Part shown: positions 8,902 to 19,661 of the stretch, in pieces
Position numbering within the stretch: position 1 is the first letter of the stretch
Layout of the letters: each line of letters opens with the position of its first letter
Assembly (NCBI GenBank): GCA_021845505.1
Contig: JAJZVU010000001.1
Span: 62,001-126,000, forward strand
Length of the DNA stretch: 64,000 nucleotides
Origin: Pseudomonadota bacterium
GTDB lineage: Bacteria > Pseudomonadota > Gammaproteobacteria > Burkholderiales > Burkholderiaceae_C
Reading direction: 5' to 3'
Made by a program: the position numbers and the translations under genes
Notes under the pieces: model-generated
What the model saw: the letters and a program-made list of their open reading frames with translations, nothing else
Told to the model about the DNA's origin: nothing
Database searches by the model: none

Positions 8902-9997
8902 GGTAGATCGCCCCGAGCACCCGCTCGCCGCGCGCTCCGGTGACGCTCGGCAGGTTGCCGGGCAAGCCGTCGATGGCTCGCGCGGCGAGCCACGCGAAGG
9001 CGGCGGCCTCCACCTGTTGCGCGGGAAGGCCCAGTCGGGAAGTGTCGCTCACCCGGCAGTCGCCGAGGTGCCGGCGCAAGCGGCGCAACAGGTCGTCGTT
9101 TTCCCAGCCGCCGCCGCACACCAGCAGCTCCTCGGCCAGCGGCATGTGGCGCCGCAGCTCGGCGGCGATGCTGCAGGCGACCATTTCGGCGAGGCTGGCC
9201 TGCACGTCCTGCGGCGACGCGTCGGCAAACCCCTGCAGCCTGCGCTGCAACCACGCGCCGTCGAAATGGTCGCGCCCGGTGCTCTTGGGCGCCGGTGCGC
9301 CGAAGTACGGGTCGTCGAGCAGGCGCTGCAGCAGCCCCGGCAGCACCGAGCCGGTCGCGGCCCATTGCCCGCGGTCGTCGAAATCCCTGCCGAGCCGCTG
9401 CTGGGCCCAGAGGTCGAGCAGCGCATTGCCCGGCCCGCAGTCGAAGCCGAGCACCCGCCCGTCGCCGAAGAGCAGGCTCAGATTGGCGATGCCGCCGAGG
9501 TTCAGCACCGCCAGGTCCGCTCCCGGCCGGCCGAACACCGCGCGATGGAAGGCCGGCACCAGCGGCGCGCCCTGCCCGCCCGCCGCGACGTCGCGGCTGC
9601 GCAAGTCCGCCACCACGGTGATGCCGCAGGCCTCGGCGAGGTCCGCGGGAGCGAGCAACTGCAGCGTGTAGCCCAGGTCGGGGCGATGGCGCACGGTCTG
9701 TCCATGCGCTCCGACCGCCACCACCTGCGCGGCGGCGACCCCGGCCTGCCGCAGCACGTCCTCGAGCACGTCCGCATAGAGCCGGGTCAGCTCGGCCGCC
9801 GCGAGTCGCGCGCGGTGCAACTCGTCGTCGCCGCGCTGGTTGAGCGCAGCCAGCTCGGCGCGCAGCGCCTGGGGCATCGGTCGCTGGACATGGCCGAGCA
9901 CCCGGCAGTGCTCGCGTTGCAGCGCCAGCAGCACGCCATCGACCCCGTCCAGCGAGGTGCCGGACATCAGCCCGGCGAACAGCCGCGGCTGCGCCAC
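8894..9997 (-). CDS. anmK: anhydro-N-acetylmuramic acid kinase
   Basis: AnmK (367 aa) phosphorylates and opens 1,6-anhydro-MurNAc released from murein, feeding cell-wall recycling. Family signatures: [16 protein letters not shown] at the N-terminus, [24 protein letters not shown] and VCGGGWEND in the ATPase fold. The open frame runs far upstream through the next gene, but a GTG at 9997 places the conserved FAGLMSGTS motif about six residues from the start, as in relatives. It lies 20 bases downstream of the M23 gene, also a cell-wall gene, and is probably cotranscribed with it. Confidence 0.93.
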   Translation of the reverse strand: MAQPRLFAGLMSGTSLDGVDGVLLALQREHCRVLGHVQRPMPQALRAELAALNQRGDDELHRARLAAAELTRLYADVLEDVLRQAGVAAAQVVAVGAHGQTVRHRPDLGYTLQLLAPADLAEACGITVVADLRSRDVAAGGQGAPLVPAFHRAVFGRPGADLAVLNLGGIANLSLLFGDGRVLGFDCGPGNALLDLWAQQRLGRDFDDRGQWAATGSVLPGLLQRLLDDPYFGAPAPKSTGRDHFDGAWLQRRLQGFADASPQDVQASLAEMVACSIAAELRRHMPLAEELLVCGGGWENDDLLRRLRRHLGDCRVSDTSRLGLPAQQVEAAAFAWLAARAIDGLPGNLPSVTGARGERVLGAIYRA

Positions 9998-10017
9998 CGC
10001 TCGCGCCGCGCCCGCGG

Positions 10018-11415
10018 TCAGCCGGCGCGCCTGGCCGCCGCCGGCTCGTCCGCCGGGGGCAGCAGCGCGAGCAGGTGGGTGCGCGGCGCGGTGCTGGCGG
10101 CGAAGGCCGCGCGCAGCTGCGGCGGCAGGTGGGTACCCTTCGGCGTGTATTCGGCGATGTTCAACGGATTGACCGGCCTGCCCTGCACGAAGAACTGGAA
10201 GTACAGGTGGGGACCGGTCGACCAGCCGGTGTTGCCCGACAGCGCGACCACCTCGCCCTGCTTGACCGTCTCGCCCACATGCACGTCGAAACGGCTCAGG
10301 TGGGCGTAGATGGTGGCGAAGCCCCCCGGGTGCACGACCTTGACGTACTTGCCGTAGCCGGTGCCCCAGCCGGCGTAGACCACCCGGCCGTCGGCGATGG
10401 TGCGTACCGGGGTGCCGACCGGAATCGCCAGGTCGATTCCCTTGTGGAACTCGGGCTTGTGGAAGATCGGGCTGATCCGCCAACCGAATCCGGAGGTCAG
10501 GCGGTCGTAGGGCAGCGGCGAAAGCAGGAACGCCCGCGCCAGGCTGCTGCCGTCGGGCGCGAAATACGCCGCGTCCTGCGGGTGGCCCGGCGGGTCGAAC
10601 CAGACCGCCTTGTAGTCGTGCCCGCCTACGCTCATCTGCGCGGCCAGGATGCGCCCGACGCGCAGCACGTGGTCGCCTACCCGGTAGACCCTCCAGGCCA
10701 CGCTGAAATGGTCGCCAGAGCGCAGGTCGCGGCGGAAGTCGACTTCGGTGCCGAACATCCCGACCAGCTGCGAAGTCACGCTGTCGGGAATTCCCGCCGC
10801 GTCGGCGGCGGCGAACAGCGTCGAATGCACGACCCCGCTGGCGACGCGGATCTGCGGCTGCGCCTGCAGCAACTGCAGCCGGGTCTCGAATCCCCCGGCG
10901 GCGCGCGCCTGGATGCGCAACTGCTGCCAATCCGACTTGCCGCCCGCGTCGCCCTTCGGCGTGGCGGCCGGCAGCGCGGCCTGCAGCAAGCGCAGCCGGC
11001 CCAGCGAGTCGACCTCGGCGCCGACCATGGCTCCGCGGTCGCGCAGCAGCTGCGCCAGCGCCGGCTCGCGGGCCAGCGCGCGCAGCTGCGTGGGATCGGT
11101 CACCTGCAGGCGACGCAGCAGCGACGCCGCCGAATCCGAAGGCTCGACATAAGCCGTCGTGTACAGCAGCCGCGGCTGGCTGTCCAGCAGCCCGGCCTGT
11201 TGCGACACATCGAGTTGCACCGCCTGGCGCACCACGCCGGGCGCCGGCAGCACCGGCTGCGGGCCGTACTCGACCAGCGCGAAGGCGCTGACGCTGCTCA
11301 GCAGCAGCACCCCGCCGACCCCGGAGGCGACCCGCCCCGGGTGGGCTTCGACGGCCTCGCGCAGACGCAGCGCGAACTGGCGCAGACGGAAAGTGGTTCG
11401 GACAAACAACGACAT
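10018..11415 (-). CDS. M23-family (LytM-type) cell-wall protein with HxH changed to HxY
   Basis: A 465-aa inner-membrane-anchored periplasmic protein. One N-terminal transmembrane segment (about residues 25-45) is followed by a LysM/OapA-like region and a C-terminal M23 domain. The HxxxD motif is intact (His324, Asp328 in [10 protein letters not shown]), and the catalytic-type His in YAHLSRF is present, but the second motif reads H403-L-Y405 where active endopeptidases have HxH, whose second His binds zinc. It could be an inactive LytM factor that controls other murein hydrolases, or an enzyme with altered metal ligation. The start ATG has AGGAG upstream; the anmK gene follows at once. Confidence 0.85.
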   Translation of the reverse strand: MSLFVRTTFRLRQFALRLREAVEAHPGRVASGVGGVLLLSSVSAFALVEYGPQPVLPAPGVVRQAVQLDVSQQAGLLDSQPRLLYTTAYVEPSDSAASLLRRLQVTDPTQLRALAREPALAQLLRDRGAMVGAEVDSLGRLRLLQAALPAATPKGDAGGKSDWQQLRIQARAAGGFETRLQLLQAQPQIRVASGVVHSTLFAAADAAGIPDSVTSQLVGMFGTEVDFRRDLRSGDHFSVAWRVYRVGDHVLRVGRILAAQMSVGGHDYKAVWFDPPGHPQDAAYFAPDGSSLARAFLLSPLPYDRLTSGFGWRISPIFHKPEFHKGIDLAIPVGTPVRTIADGRVVYAGWGTGYGKYVKVVHPGGFATIYAHLSRFDVHVGETVKQGEVVALSGNTGWSTGPHLYFQFFVQGRPVNPLNIAEYTPKGTHLPPQLRAAFAASTAPRTHLLALLPPADEPAAARRAG

Positions 11416-11718
11416 GCGCGCTCCTGCAGGCTTGCCCGGCAAGCCAAGACCAACCCCACCGGAGCCGCGGCGGCACAGCGCGCGCGGTGCGCGCGTCGCG
11501 AGCGCGGCCCGGTCCAATACACTTCAAGCTGCGCGCCACGAGCGGCGCACCCTTGCGATCCGGATCTGCCCGCAGGGTCTGCGGGAGCCGCACGCAGCCC
11601 CAGGCGGGCGGCGTGGGCGGCGGCCGAAGCCGCATCAAGAGCCCAGGGGAGCGATCCGGTCACCCCCCCTGAATCGGGGAGTTTAGCAGCCCGACGCCGC
11701 TATTTTGTCAAAAACTTC
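11416..11718. promoter_or_regulatory. divergent intergenic region, M23 gene and tyrS
   Basis: About 300 bases between divergent starts. A TATTTT element (11701-11706) could be the tyrS -10, which would leave a very short leader; no matching -35 was seen. A run of C residues (11662-11669) precedes it. No T-box or other aminoacyl-tRNA-synthetase leader was recognised and there is no credible gene here. Confidence 0.3.
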
Positions 11719-12981
11719 ATGCCCTCCAACAACCTTGCTGCTTCCATCCCCAGCGCCGGCGACTCCGCCGGGCTGCCCGAGGCGATCCGCGAAGCGCTGG
11801 AAGTCACCCGCCGCGGCTGCGCCGAACTGCTGGTCGAAAGCGACTGGATCGCCAAGCTGCAGCGCAGCGCGGCCACCGGGCAGCCGCTGCGCATCAAGCT
11901 CGGCCTCGACCCCACCGCGCCCGACATCCACCTCGGACACACCGTGGTGCTCAACAAGCTGCGGCAATTGCAGGATCTCGGCCATACGGTGATCTTCCTC
12001 ATCGGCGACTTCACCTCGCGCATCGGCGATCCGTCCGGGCGCAACACCACGCGACCGCCGTTGACCATCGAGCAGATCCGCGCCAACGCCAGCACCTACT
12101 ACGCCCAGGCCAGCCTCGTGCTCGACCCGCAGCGTACCGAGATCCGCTACAACTCCGAATGGAGCGATGCGCTGGGGGCCGACGGCATGATCCGGCTGGC
12201 GGCGCGCTACACCCTGGCGCGGCTGCTCGAGCGCGAGGACTTCACCCAGCGCTTCCGCAGCAACGTGCCGATCGCCATGCACGAGCTGCTCTATCCGCTG
12301 ATGCAGGGCTACGACTCGGTGGCGCTGCGCAGCGACCTGGAGCTGGGCGGCACCGACCAGAAGTTCAACCTGCTGGTCGGCCGCGATCTGCAGAAGGAAT
12401 ACGGCCAGGAACCGCAGTGCATCCTGACCATGCCGCTGCTCGAAGGCCTGGACGGCGTGGACAAGATGTCCAAGTCCAAGGGCAACTACATCGGCATCCA
12501 GGAAGCCCCGGCGAGCATGTACGCCAAGCTGCTGTCGATCAGCGACACCCTGATGTGGCGCTACTACGAACTGCTGTCGTTCAAGCCGCTGGCCGACATC
12601 CGCCGGCTGCGCGCCGAGGTCGAGTCCGGGCGCAACCCCAAGGACGCCAAGGTGATGCTGGCGCGCGAGATCGTCACCCGTTTCCACGATGCCGCGGCCG
12701 CCGACGCGGCGCAGGCCGACTTCGAATTGCGCGCCCGCGGCGGGGTGCCGGAGGACATCGCCGAAATGCGGCTGAGCCTGCCGCCGGAAGGACTGGCGCT
12801 GCCGGCCGCGCTCAAGCAGGCCGGGCTGGTCCCGTCGACCGCCGAGGCGCTGCGCATGATCGCCCAGCACGGGGTGCGCATCGACGGCAGCCCGGTGGAG
12901 GACCGCGGGCTGCGGCTGCAGGCCGGCAGCTACGTGCTGCAGGTCGGCAAGCGCAAGTTCGTGCGGCTGCGCCTGGAGTGA
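11719..12981 (+). CDS. tyrS: tyrosyl-tRNA synthetase
   Basis: TyrS (420 aa), a class I synthetase that charges tRNA-Tyr. The first ATP motif HLGH (IHLGHTVVL), the tyrosine-pocket region [17 protein letters not shown], the second ATP motif [10 protein letters not shown], and a C-terminal S4-like RNA-binding domain (from about residue 350, GVRIDGSPV) are all present. The long N-terminus (about 40 residues before LGLDPTAPD) is the TyrRZ-type seen in many proteobacteria. It is divergent from the M23-type gene. Confidence 0.97.
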   Translation: MPSNNLAASIPSAGDSAGLPEAIREALEVTRRGCAELLVESDWIAKLQRSAATGQPLRIKLGLDPTAPDIHLGHTVVLNKLRQLQDLGHTVIFLIGDFTSRIGDPSGRNTTRPPLTIEQIRANASTYYAQASLVLDPQRTEIRYNSEWSDALGADGMIRLAARYTLARLLEREDFTQRFRSNVPIAMHELLYPLMQGYDSVALRSDLELGGTDQKFNLLVGRDLQKEYGQEPQCILTMPLLEGLDGVDKMSKSKGNYIGIQEAPASMYAKLLSISDTLMWRYYELLSFKPLADIRRLRAEVESGRNPKDAKVMLAREIVTRFHDAAAADAAQADFELRARGGVPEDIAEMRLSLPPEGLALPAALKQAGLVPSTAEALRMIAQHGVRIDGSPVEDRGLRLQAGSYVLQVGKRKFVRLRLE

Positions 12982-13032
12982 CCGCCGGCGCCCGCGCCGC
13001 GCGAACTGGCGCGGGAGCGCAGCCCCGCAGCG

Positions 13033-14280
13033 CTACAGCATCGGCGCGCGCGGCCGGTCGAGCGCGCGCTCGGCCAGCCTGGCGTACAGCGCCGCTCCCA
13101 GCGGCAGCACGGCGTCGTTGAAGTCGAAGCGCGGGGAATGCAACTGCGCGCCGCCGTGGTCGCCGACCCCCAGCCTGAGGTAGGCGCCGGGAACGGCCTG
13201 CAGCATGAAGGAAAAGTCCTCCGCCCCCATGCTCGGCGGCAGGTTGCGCACCACGGCCGACTCGCCGACCAGTTCGGCCGCGACCTCGGCCGCGTGGAAA
13301 GCCACCGCGGGAGTGTTGATGGTCGCCGGGTACACCCGCTCGTAGAGCAGCTCGGCCTGGGCACCGAAGGCCAGCGCCACCGACTGCACCAGCGGACCCA
13401 GGCGCGACTCCAGCAACTGCTGCACGTCGGCGCGGAAGCTGCGCGCCGTGCCGACCAGGCTGACGCGGCGCGGCATCACGCTCATCGCGCCCAGGTCGCC
13501 GGCCTGCATCGCGCACAGGCTGACCACGGCCTGCTGCGCCGGATCGACATCGCGCGCCACCAGGGTCTGCACCGCGGTGATCACGTGCCCGGCCACCAGC
13601 ACCGGGTCCACCAGCAGGTCGGGATGGGCGCCATGCCCGCCGGTGCCTGTGATGTGGATGGTGATGCGGTCGGCCGCCGCCATCATCGCCCCTGGCGCCA
13701 GGCCGATGCGGCCCGCGGGCAGTTGCGGCCAGTTGTGCATGCCGAACACCCAGTCGGTCGGGAAACGCTCGAACAGCCCGGCGTCGAGCATGGCCCGCGC
13801 GCCTCCCAAGCCCTCCTCGGCCGGCTGGAAGATGCAATGCACGCGGCCGGCGAAGGCGCGCGACGCCGCCAGATAACGCGCCGCCCCCAGCAGCATCGCG
13901 GTGTGGCCGTCGTGGCCGCAGGCATGCATCACCCCCGGGCGGGTCGAGCGCCAGGGCGAGTCGGTGTCCTCGTGCATCGGCAACGCGTCCATGTCGGCGC
14001 GCAGGCCGACCGCCAGCGGGCGCGGCTCGGCCTCCGGCGCCGGCGGATCGGCCGCGGCGGGCGGCGCCAGCCGGCCGTGGATCACCCCGACCACCCCGGT
14101 GCCGCCGATCCCGCAGTGCACCTCGTCGACTCCCCAGGCGCGCAGCCGGTCGGCCACGATCCGCGCGGTGCGCTGCTCCTGGAAGCCGAGTTCCGGATGG
14201 GCGTGCAGGTCGCGCCGCAGGCGGGTCAATTCAGCGTGGCAGGCACTGAGGAAGGGCAGCGGTCCGTCGACTGGGCTCAT
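13033..14280 (-). CDS. M20-family amidohydrolase (hippurate/IAA-amino-acid hydrolase type)
   Basis: A 415-aa metallo-amidohydrolase of the M20D group, which cleaves N-acyl amino acids. Metal-binding motifs: [12 protein letters not shown] (Cys/His ligands) and the EE pair in [15 protein letters not shown]; the satellite dimerisation domain lies between about residues 195 and 310. The start MSPVDG places [14 protein letters not shown] near residue 20, as usual for the family. It is divergent from bioA. Substrates in this family range from hippurate to N-acetyl amino acids; none can be assigned. Confidence 0.88.
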   Translation of the reverse strand: MSPVDGPLPFLSACHAELTRLRRDLHAHPELGFQEQRTARIVADRLRAWGVDEVHCGIGGTGVVGVIHGRLAPPAAADPPAPEAEPRPLAVGLRADMDALPMHEDTDSPWRSTRPGVMHACGHDGHTAMLLGAARYLAASRAFAGRVHCIFQPAEEGLGGARAMLDAGLFERFPTDWVFGMHNWPQLPAGRIGLAPGAMMAAADRITIHITGTGGHGAHPDLLVDPVLVAGHVITAVQTLVARDVDPAQQAVVSLCAMQAGDLGAMSVMPRRVSLVGTARSFRADVQQLLESRLGPLVQSVALAFGAQAELLYERVYPATINTPAVAFHAAEVAAELVGESAVVRNLPPSMGAEDFSFMLQAVPGAYLRLGVGDHGGAQLHSPRFDFNDAVLPLGAALYARLAERALDRPRAPML

Positions 14281-14445
14281 CGCGCGCAAGGTCCGGGCGG
14301 TACGGCGCGGACTGGGTCGAAATTGAACCACCGCCGGCGCGCGCCTGCAAACCATGCCGCGGCAAGTGTCGCATCGAAGATCGACGCCACGACCTTGTCT
14401 ATGATGTCCCCTTATCGCCCTCGGCGCGCCCGCCCTCGACCGACC

Positions 14446-15813
14446 GTGCAAACCCCCGCTTCCCCGGACAGCTCCGCGACGCTGGCGGCGCGCAGCCTGC
14501 GCAGCGTCTGGCATCCCTGCACCCAGATGAAGCGCCACGAGGCGGCGCCGCCGCGCTCGATCGTCGCCGGCGACGGCGCCTGGCTGATCGACAGCGAGGG
14601 CCGGCGCATTCTCGACGCCGTCAGTTCGTGGTGGGTCAACCTGTTCGGGCACGGCCGGCCCGAGATCAAGGCGGCGATCGCCGCGCAGATGGACCGCATC
14701 GAACACGTGATGCTCGCCGGCCTGACCCACGAGCCGGTGGTACGGCTGTCCGAGCGGCTGGCCGAGCGCACCGGCCTCGGGCATGCGCAGTACGCCAGCG
14801 ACGGGGCCTGCGCCAACGAGATCGCCCTCAAGCTCAGCGCCCACTACTGGCGCAACCTGGGGCAGCCGCAGAAGAACCGCTACATCGCGTTGCGCGGCAG
14901 CTACCACGGAGAGACCATCGGCGCGCTCGGGGTGACCGACGTCGAGCTGTTCCGTTCCAGCTATTTCCCGCTGTTGCGCCCGGCGGCCACGGTGCCCGCG
15001 CCCGACGCGCGCGCCGCGCGCGACCCGGCCGCGCTGCAGCAGGCGATCGACGCCGCCTGCCGGGCGCTCGACGAGTACCTGCGGCAGCAGGCCGCGCACA
15101 CCGCGGCGCTGATCGTCGAGCCGCTGGTGCAGTGCGCGGCGGGCTTCGTCTTCCATCCGCCGCAATACCTGCGGCGGGTGCGCGAGCTGTGCGACACCCA
15201 CCAGGTGCACCTGGTGGCCGACGAAATCGCAGTCGGCATGGGACGCACCGGCAGCTTCACCGCCTGCGAGCAGGCCGGCGTGCGCCCCGACCTGATGTGC
15301 CTGGGCAAGGGCCTGACCGGGGGCTTCCTGCCGCTGTCGGCGGTGCTGTGCACCGAGCCGGTATTCCAGGCCTTCTACGACGACGACATCGGCCGCGGCT
15401 TCCTGCATTCGCATTCCTACACCGGCAACCCGCTGGCCTGCGCCGCGGCGCTGGCCACGCTGGACCTGCTCGACGAGCCGCGGCTGGCCGCCAACCGCGC
15501 GCTGGCCGAGCGCCTGGACCGGTTGTTCGAGCCGCTGTATCGCCACCCGCGGCTGCGCCATGGCAGGCGCGCCGGAATGATCTGGGCCTGGGACGTCGAG
15601 CAGCCGCCGGCCGATTTCGCGCGCCGCTTCGGTCTGTGCGCGCTGGAGCGGGGCGTGCTGCTGCGACCGATCGGCTCGACGCTGTATTTCATGCCGCCGT
15701 ACGTCATCGCCGAGTCCGACGCCGAGCACCTGCTGCAGGCCACGCTGGGCGCGCTGGAGCACAGCCTGCGGCTGCCCGAGCGCGGCGGCCCGGCCGAGCA
15801 GCCGCTGGCCTGA
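14446..15813 (+). CDS. bioA: adenosylmethionine-8-amino-7-oxononanoate aminotransferase
   Basis: BioA (about 455 aa) makes 7,8-diaminopelargonic acid from KAPA and SAM using PLP. Diagnostic features: WHPCTQMK near the N-terminus, [11 protein letters not shown], the Asp of the PLP site in [14 protein letters not shown], and the PLP-lysine in [14 protein letters not shown]. Two in-frame ATGs at 14401 and 14404 would add 15 and 14 residues, but TATGAT there also looks like a -10 element and homologues start close to WHP, so the GTG at 14446 is preferred; neither start has a strong ribosome site. First gene of bioA-bioD-bioF. Confidence 0.92.
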   Translation: MQTPASPDSSATLAARSLRSVWHPCTQMKRHEAAPPRSIVAGDGAWLIDSEGRRILDAVSSWWVNLFGHGRPEIKAAIAAQMDRIEHVMLAGLTHEPVVRLSERLAERTGLGHAQYASDGACANEIALKLSAHYWRNLGQPQKNRYIALRGSYHGETIGALGVTDVELFRSSYFPLLRPAATVPAPDARAARDPAALQQAIDAACRALDEYLRQQAAHTAALIVEPLVQCAAGFVFHPPQYLRRVRELCDTHQVHLVADEIAVGMGRTGSFTACEQAGVRPDLMCLGKGLTGGFLPLSAVLCTEPVFQAFYDDDIGRGFLHSHSYTGNPLACAAALATLDLLDEPRLAANRALAERLDRLFEPLYRHPRLRHGRRAGMIWAWDVEQPPADFARRFGLCALERGVLLRPIGSTLYFMPPYVIAESDAEHLLQATLGALEHSLRLPERGGPAEQPLA

Positions 15814-15843
15814 GCACGGCATCGGCAGATCGCGGACGCTCCC

Positions 15844-16518
15844 ATGGCAACTCGACTCGCTCCGGCCTGGCTGGTCGCCGGCACCGACACCGAAATCGGC
15901 AAGACCCTGGTCGGCTGCGCGCTGCTGCGACGGCTGGCCGCGCGCCATGCGCGGGTGGTCGGCGCCAAGCCGGTGGCCGCCGGGGTCGAATCCGACGGGG
16001 TCAACGACGACGTGGCGCGGCTGCGCGCCTGCAGCACCCTGCGCGTGGCCCCCGAACTCGACAACCCCTATTGCCTGCCCGAGCCGATGTCGCCGCACGC
16101 TGCAGCCGCCCGCGCCTCGGTGTCGATCGACCTGGAGCGCATCGCCGACGCGGTGCAGCGGCTGCGCGAACAGGCCGACGCGGTGATCGTCGAGGGAGTC
16201 GGCGGCTTCCTGGTGCCGCTGTCGATGCGCGAGGACGGCGGCGACCTGGCGCGGCGCCTGCGGCTGCCGGTGATCCTGGTCGTCGGGCTGCGCCTGGGAT
16301 GCCTGAACCACGCGCTGCTCAGCCAGGAGGCCATCGCCGCGCGCGGGCTGGCGCTGGCCGGCTGGGTCGGCAACCAGGTCGACCCCCGCATGCTGGCGCC
16401 GCAGGCCAACGTCGAGCTGCTGCGCGCCAGGCTGCGCGCGCCCTGCCTGGGCATCGTCCCCCACCTGGCGCAGGCCGACGCCGACGCCGCGGCCACGCAT
16501 ATCCCATGGTCACCGTGA
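15844..16518 (+). CDS. bioD: dethiobiotin synthetase
   Basis: BioD (224 aa) carboxylates diaminopelargonic acid to dethiobiotin with ATP. The P-loop-like [14 protein letters not shown] at the N-terminus, AKPVAAGVE and the segment [12 protein letters not shown] are family signatures. It follows bioA by 30 bases and overlaps bioF by 13 bases, so translation is probably coupled. The C-terminus ends with HIPWSP, encoded where bioF starts. Confidence 0.95.
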   Translation: MATRLAPAWLVAGTDTEIGKTLVGCALLRRLAARHARVVGAKPVAAGVESDGVNDDVARLRACSTLRVAPELDNPYCLPEPMSPHAAAARASVSIDLERIADAVQRLREQADAVIVEGVGGFLVPLSMREDGGDLARRLRLPVILVVGLRLGCLNHALLSQEAIAARGLALAGWVGNQVDPRMLAPQANVELLRARLRAPCLGIVPHLAQADADAAATHIPWSP

Positions 16519-17696
16519 ATCCTGCCCCCGCCGCCGCCACGCCTTCGGCGTGGGATTTCGCGTCCGAACTGCGCGCCATCGACGATGCCCAGCTGCGCCG
16601 CACGCGCAGGGTCATCGAGTCCTACGACGGAGTCCGGCTGCGCGTCGGCGGCCGCGACATGCTGGGGTTCTGCAGCAACGACTACCTCGGGCTGGCGCAA
16701 CACCCGGCGCTCGCCGAGGCGGCACGCGAAGGCGCGCAGCGCTGGGGCGCCGGCGCCACCGCGTCGCCGCTGGTGTGCGGCCACAGCCTGGCGCACGAAC
16801 AGCTCGAGCAGGACCTGGCGCGCCTGGTCGGCATGCCGCGGGCGCTGTACTTCTACGCCGGCTTCCCGGCCAACACCGGGTTGGTGCCGGCGCTGGCAGG
16901 GCGCGGCGACGCGGTGTTCTCCGACGCGCTGAACCACGCCTGCCTGATCGACGGCGCACGGCTGTCGCGCGCCGAACTGCAGGTCTACGGCCATTGCGAC
17001 GCCGCCGACCTGGCGCGCCGCCTCGCCGCGAGCAGCGCGCGTCGCAAGCTCATCGTCAGCGACGCGGTGTTCAGCATGGACGGCGACATCGCCCCGCTGC
17101 GCGAACTGCTGCGCCTGGCCGAGCGCCACGACGCGATGCTGCTGATCGACGATGCGCATGGCTTCGGCGTGCTCGGCCCCGGCGGCGCCGGCAGCGCGGC
17201 CGAGTTCGACCTGCGCAGCCCGCGGCTGCTGTACATGGCCACGCTCGGCAAGGCCGCCGGGGTGGCCGGCGCCTTCGTCGCGGGCAGCGAGGACGCGATC
17301 GAATACCTGATGCAGCGCACCCGCAGCTACATCTTCGCCACCGCGGCACCGCCGCTGGTCGCGCACACGCTGCGCACCAGCCTGCGGCTGATCGCCGAGG
17401 AGCAGTGGCGGCGCGACCACCTGCGCGAACTCGTGCGGCTGCTGCGCCAGCAGGCGCGGCTGCCGGCCGGCTGGCGCCTGGGCGAATCGACGACTCCGGT
17501 GCAACCTCTGCTGATCGGCGGCAACGAGGCCGCGCTGAGCGCGATGCAGCAGTTGTGGGAGCGCGGCCTGTGGGTGCCGGCGATCCGCCCGCCCACCGTC
17601 CCCGCCGGCAGCGCCAGACTGCGGCTGAGCCTGTCGGCCGCGCACACCGTGCAGGATCTGCAGCGCCTGCTGCAGGCGCTGGCGCACATCGCCTAG
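16506..17696 (+). CDS. bioF: 8-amino-7-oxononanoate synthase
   Basis: BioF (396 aa) condenses pimeloyl-ACP/CoA with alanine in a PLP reaction, the first ring-specific step of biotin synthesis. Conserved: [24 protein letters not shown], the aspartate in [13 protein letters not shown], and the PLP-lysine in [14 protein letters not shown]. The ATG at 16506 lies inside bioD; a GTG three codons later forms a GTGA overlap and is the alternative start. Neither bioB nor bioC follows: the downstream gene is on the other strand. Confidence 0.94.
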   Translation: MVTVNPAPAAATPSAWDFASELRAIDDAQLRRTRRVIESYDGVRLRVGGRDMLGFCSNDYLGLAQHPALAEAAREGAQRWGAGATASPLVCGHSLAHEQLEQDLARLVGMPRALYFYAGFPANTGLVPALAGRGDAVFSDALNHACLIDGARLSRAELQVYGHCDAADLARRLAASSARRKLIVSDAVFSMDGDIAPLRELLRLAERHDAMLLIDDAHGFGVLGPGGAGSAAEFDLRSPRLLYMATLGKAAGVAGAFVAGSEDAIEYLMQRTRSYIFATAAPPLVAHTLRTSLRLIAEEQWRRDHLRELVRLLRQQARLPAGWRLGESTTPVQPLLIGGNEAALSAMQQLWERGLWVPAIRPPTVPAGSARLRLSLSAAHTVQDLQRLLQALAHIA

Positions 17697-17715
17697 CAGG
17701 CTGCCCGGCGGGCCG

Positions 17716-18786
17716 CTAGTCCGCGGCGCCCCACACCAGCAGCGACTCGACGGGCAGTTCGACATCCACCTCGCAGCCGTGCTGCAGCCGATGCTGCTCG
17801 ACTTCGCGCCAGCCGGCGCTGAACCACAGCAGCGCATCGCCGCAGCGCGCCCCCACCAGCGCATGCCCGGTGTGGGCCATCAGGTGCTCGACGCGCCCGC
17901 GCAGGCGCTGCGGCGCAGGCGCGCGATGCGGCGCCGGCAGGCCCACCGCATCGGCCGCGACCGCCCAGTCCACCGACTGGCCGGGGCGCACTCCGGGAGG
18001 AGCCGGGGCGAGCAGCCGCACCCGGGCCTGCCGCCAGTCGAGCACCGCGTGCCCGTCGGCCAGTTCGAGCACCGTGGCGCCGAAGCGGTTGCGCACCCCC
18101 AGCAGCGCGGCGGCCTGCAGGCTGGCCGGGCGGGCGAACACCTGGCGCGCCGGGCCCTGCTGCACCACCCGCCTGCCGGCCAGCAGCACCACCCAGTCGG
18201 CCATCGCCGCCACCTGGGCGTCATGGGTGGCCGCCAGCACCGGCATGTCCAGCTGGTGCATGCGGGCGACCAGCTCGGCCAGCACCTCGTCGCGGGTGGC
18301 GGCGTCGAGCGCCGAGGTCGGCTCGTCGAGCAGCAGCAGCCTGGGCCGGCGCGCCAGCGCGCGAGCCAGCGCCACGCGCTGCTGCTGCCCCCCCGACAGC
18401 TCGGCCGGGCGCTGGGTGGCCTGCGCCTGCAGCCCCACCGCGCGCAGCAGCTCCAGCGCCTGCTCGCGCCTGCCCGACAGCCTGCCTCCCAGCGCGTAGG
18501 CCACGTTCTGCCAGGCATTCATATGGGGGAACAGCGCATAGCCCTGCGGCAGATAGCCCACCGGGCGACGTTGCGCCGGCAACCCGCCGAATGGCTCGCC
18601 GCTGCTGGGCAGCAACCCCGCGAGCGCCTTGAGCACCGTGCTCTTGCCCTCGCCGCTGGCGCCCAGCAGCGCGGTGAAGCCGCGCACCTCGAAGTCCAGC
18701 TGCAGCGCCAGCGGCTGGCGCACGTGCAGCCGCACCCGCAGCGCCGGCGCCGCCGGGTCCGCCCCGCATCGGCGCTGCGCGGTCAC
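17716..18786 (-). CDS. modC: ABC transporter ATP-binding protein, molybdate (ModC) type
   Basis: A 356-aa import ATPase. Walker A is GASGEGKST, the signature LSGGQQQR, Walker B LLLLDEPTSALD and the switch His in AATHD. After about residue 220 there is a molybdate-type C-terminal extension with a TOBE-like segment (RLRGRVEHLMAHTGHALV). This layout and pairing with a ModB-like permease point to molybdate or tungstate, though sulfate-type carriers share it. The GTG start overlaps the permease stop (GTGA). No binding-protein gene is next to it. Confidence 0.8.
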   Translation of the reverse strand: MTAQRRCGADPAAPALRVRLHVRQPLALQLDFEVRGFTALLGASGEGKSTVLKALAGLLPSSGEPFGGLPAQRRPVGYLPQGYALFPHMNAWQNVAYALGGRLSGRREQALELLRAVGLQAQATQRPAELSGGQQQRVALARALARRPRLLLLDEPTSALDAATRDEVLAELVARMHQLDMPVLAATHDAQVAAMADWVVLLAGRRVVQQGPARQVFARPASLQAAALLGVRNRFGATVLELADGHAVLDWRQARVRLLAPAPPGVRPGQSVDWAVAADAVGLPAPHRAPAPQRLRGRVEHLMAHTGHALVGARCGDALLWFSAGWREVEQHRLQHGCEVDVELPVESLLVWGAAD

Positions 18787-19643
18787 GACATCCCCCCTGC
18801 GGACTGCGCGACCGCCGCGCGCCGCGACCACAGGCCGCCGAGCAGCGGCAGCGGCAGGCCGATGACGAAGAACAGCCACAGCAGCGGGTACACCGCGTGC
18901 AGGCCGGTGTCCTGCAGGTTGACCCACATGCGCACCGGAATGCCCTGGGGGTAGTAGGCGATGATCAGCACCACCCCGAACTCTCCCAGCGCCCGCACCC
19001 AGGCCAGCGCCAGCGCGGCGGCCAGGCCGAGCCCGGCCAGCGGCAGGGTGATGCGAACGAAGGTGCGGGTGGCCGACTGCCCCAGGCTGCGCGACATCTG
19101 TTCGAGTTCGCGCGGAACCGCCTCGAAGGCCGCGCGTGCCGCGACGATGAAATACGGCGCGCTGGCGTAGACCTGCGCCAGCACGAAGGCCGACGGGGTG
19201 TTGGTCAGTTGCAGTCCCAGGTGGGCCAGCGGACGGCCGAGCCAGCCGTAGGGGCCGTAGCTGATGCTCAGCAGCAGGCCCATCGCCAGCGGCGGGGTCA
19301 GCAGCGGCAGCAGCACCAGCACCTCGCACGCCGACTTGCCGGGGAAATCGCGCCGCGCCAGCAGCCAGGCCGCCGGCGTGCCCAGCAGCGCCACGACCAG
19401 CATCGCCAGCAGGGTGTAGAGCAGCGACACCTGCAGCGCGCCGAGATCGCCGTGCTGCAGATGCATGCTGCGCCACGGGGTGCTGAGCAACAGGCCGGCG
19501 AAGGGCAGCGCCAGCACGGCCAGCGCGACCAGCCCCAGCGCGGCCAGCAGCATGGCATGGCGCGGCGTCGGCGCGGTCGCGGGTGGGTTCGGCGCTGGCA
19601 TCGAGTTCGCGGCGGGCGGTCGGGGGCCGCCCATCATAAGCAC
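18783..19643 (-). CDS. modB: ABC transporter permease, molybdate (ModB) type
   Basis: A 286-aa membrane subunit with about five to six hydrophobic segments and the cytoplasmic EAA loop EAVPRELEQMSRSLGQSATR-like region near residues 185-205 that docks onto the ATPase. The order LVVALLGTPAAWLLARRDFPGK resembles ModB/CysT-type permeases. The first 28 residues are Pro/Ala-rich; an internal ATG at residue 15 is an alternative start. The MFS gene ends only 18 bases upstream and the ATPase gene overlaps downstream, so all three are probably one transcript. Confidence 0.78.
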   Translation of the reverse strand: MLMMGGPRPPAANSMPAPNPPATAPTPRHAMLLAALGLVALAVLALPFAGLLLSTPWRSMHLQHGDLGALQVSLLYTLLAMLVVALLGTPAAWLLARRDFPGKSACEVLVLLPLLTPPLAMGLLLSISYGPYGWLGRPLAHLGLQLTNTPSAFVLAQVYASAPYFIVAARAAFEAVPRELEQMSRSLGQSATRTFVRITLPLAGLGLAAALALAWVRALGEFGVVLIIAYYPQGIPVRMWVNLQDTGLHAVYPLLWLFFVIGLPLPLLGGLWSRRAAVAQSAGGMS

Positions 19644-19661
19644 CGACGGCCCGATGCGGAC

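Noticed and set aside
8894-11638. A single frame joining anmK and the M23 gene region
   Set aside because: Only the part after 9997 matches AnmK; the earlier part is the M23 gene read in the wrong frame. Not a fusion.
11416-11718. A T-box or other leader for tyrS
   Set aside because: No T-box motif or specifier stem was seen, and T-boxes are not expected in this group.
19644-19661. A missing substrate-binding gene between MFS and ModB
   Set aside because: The gap is only 18 bases, so nothing fits.
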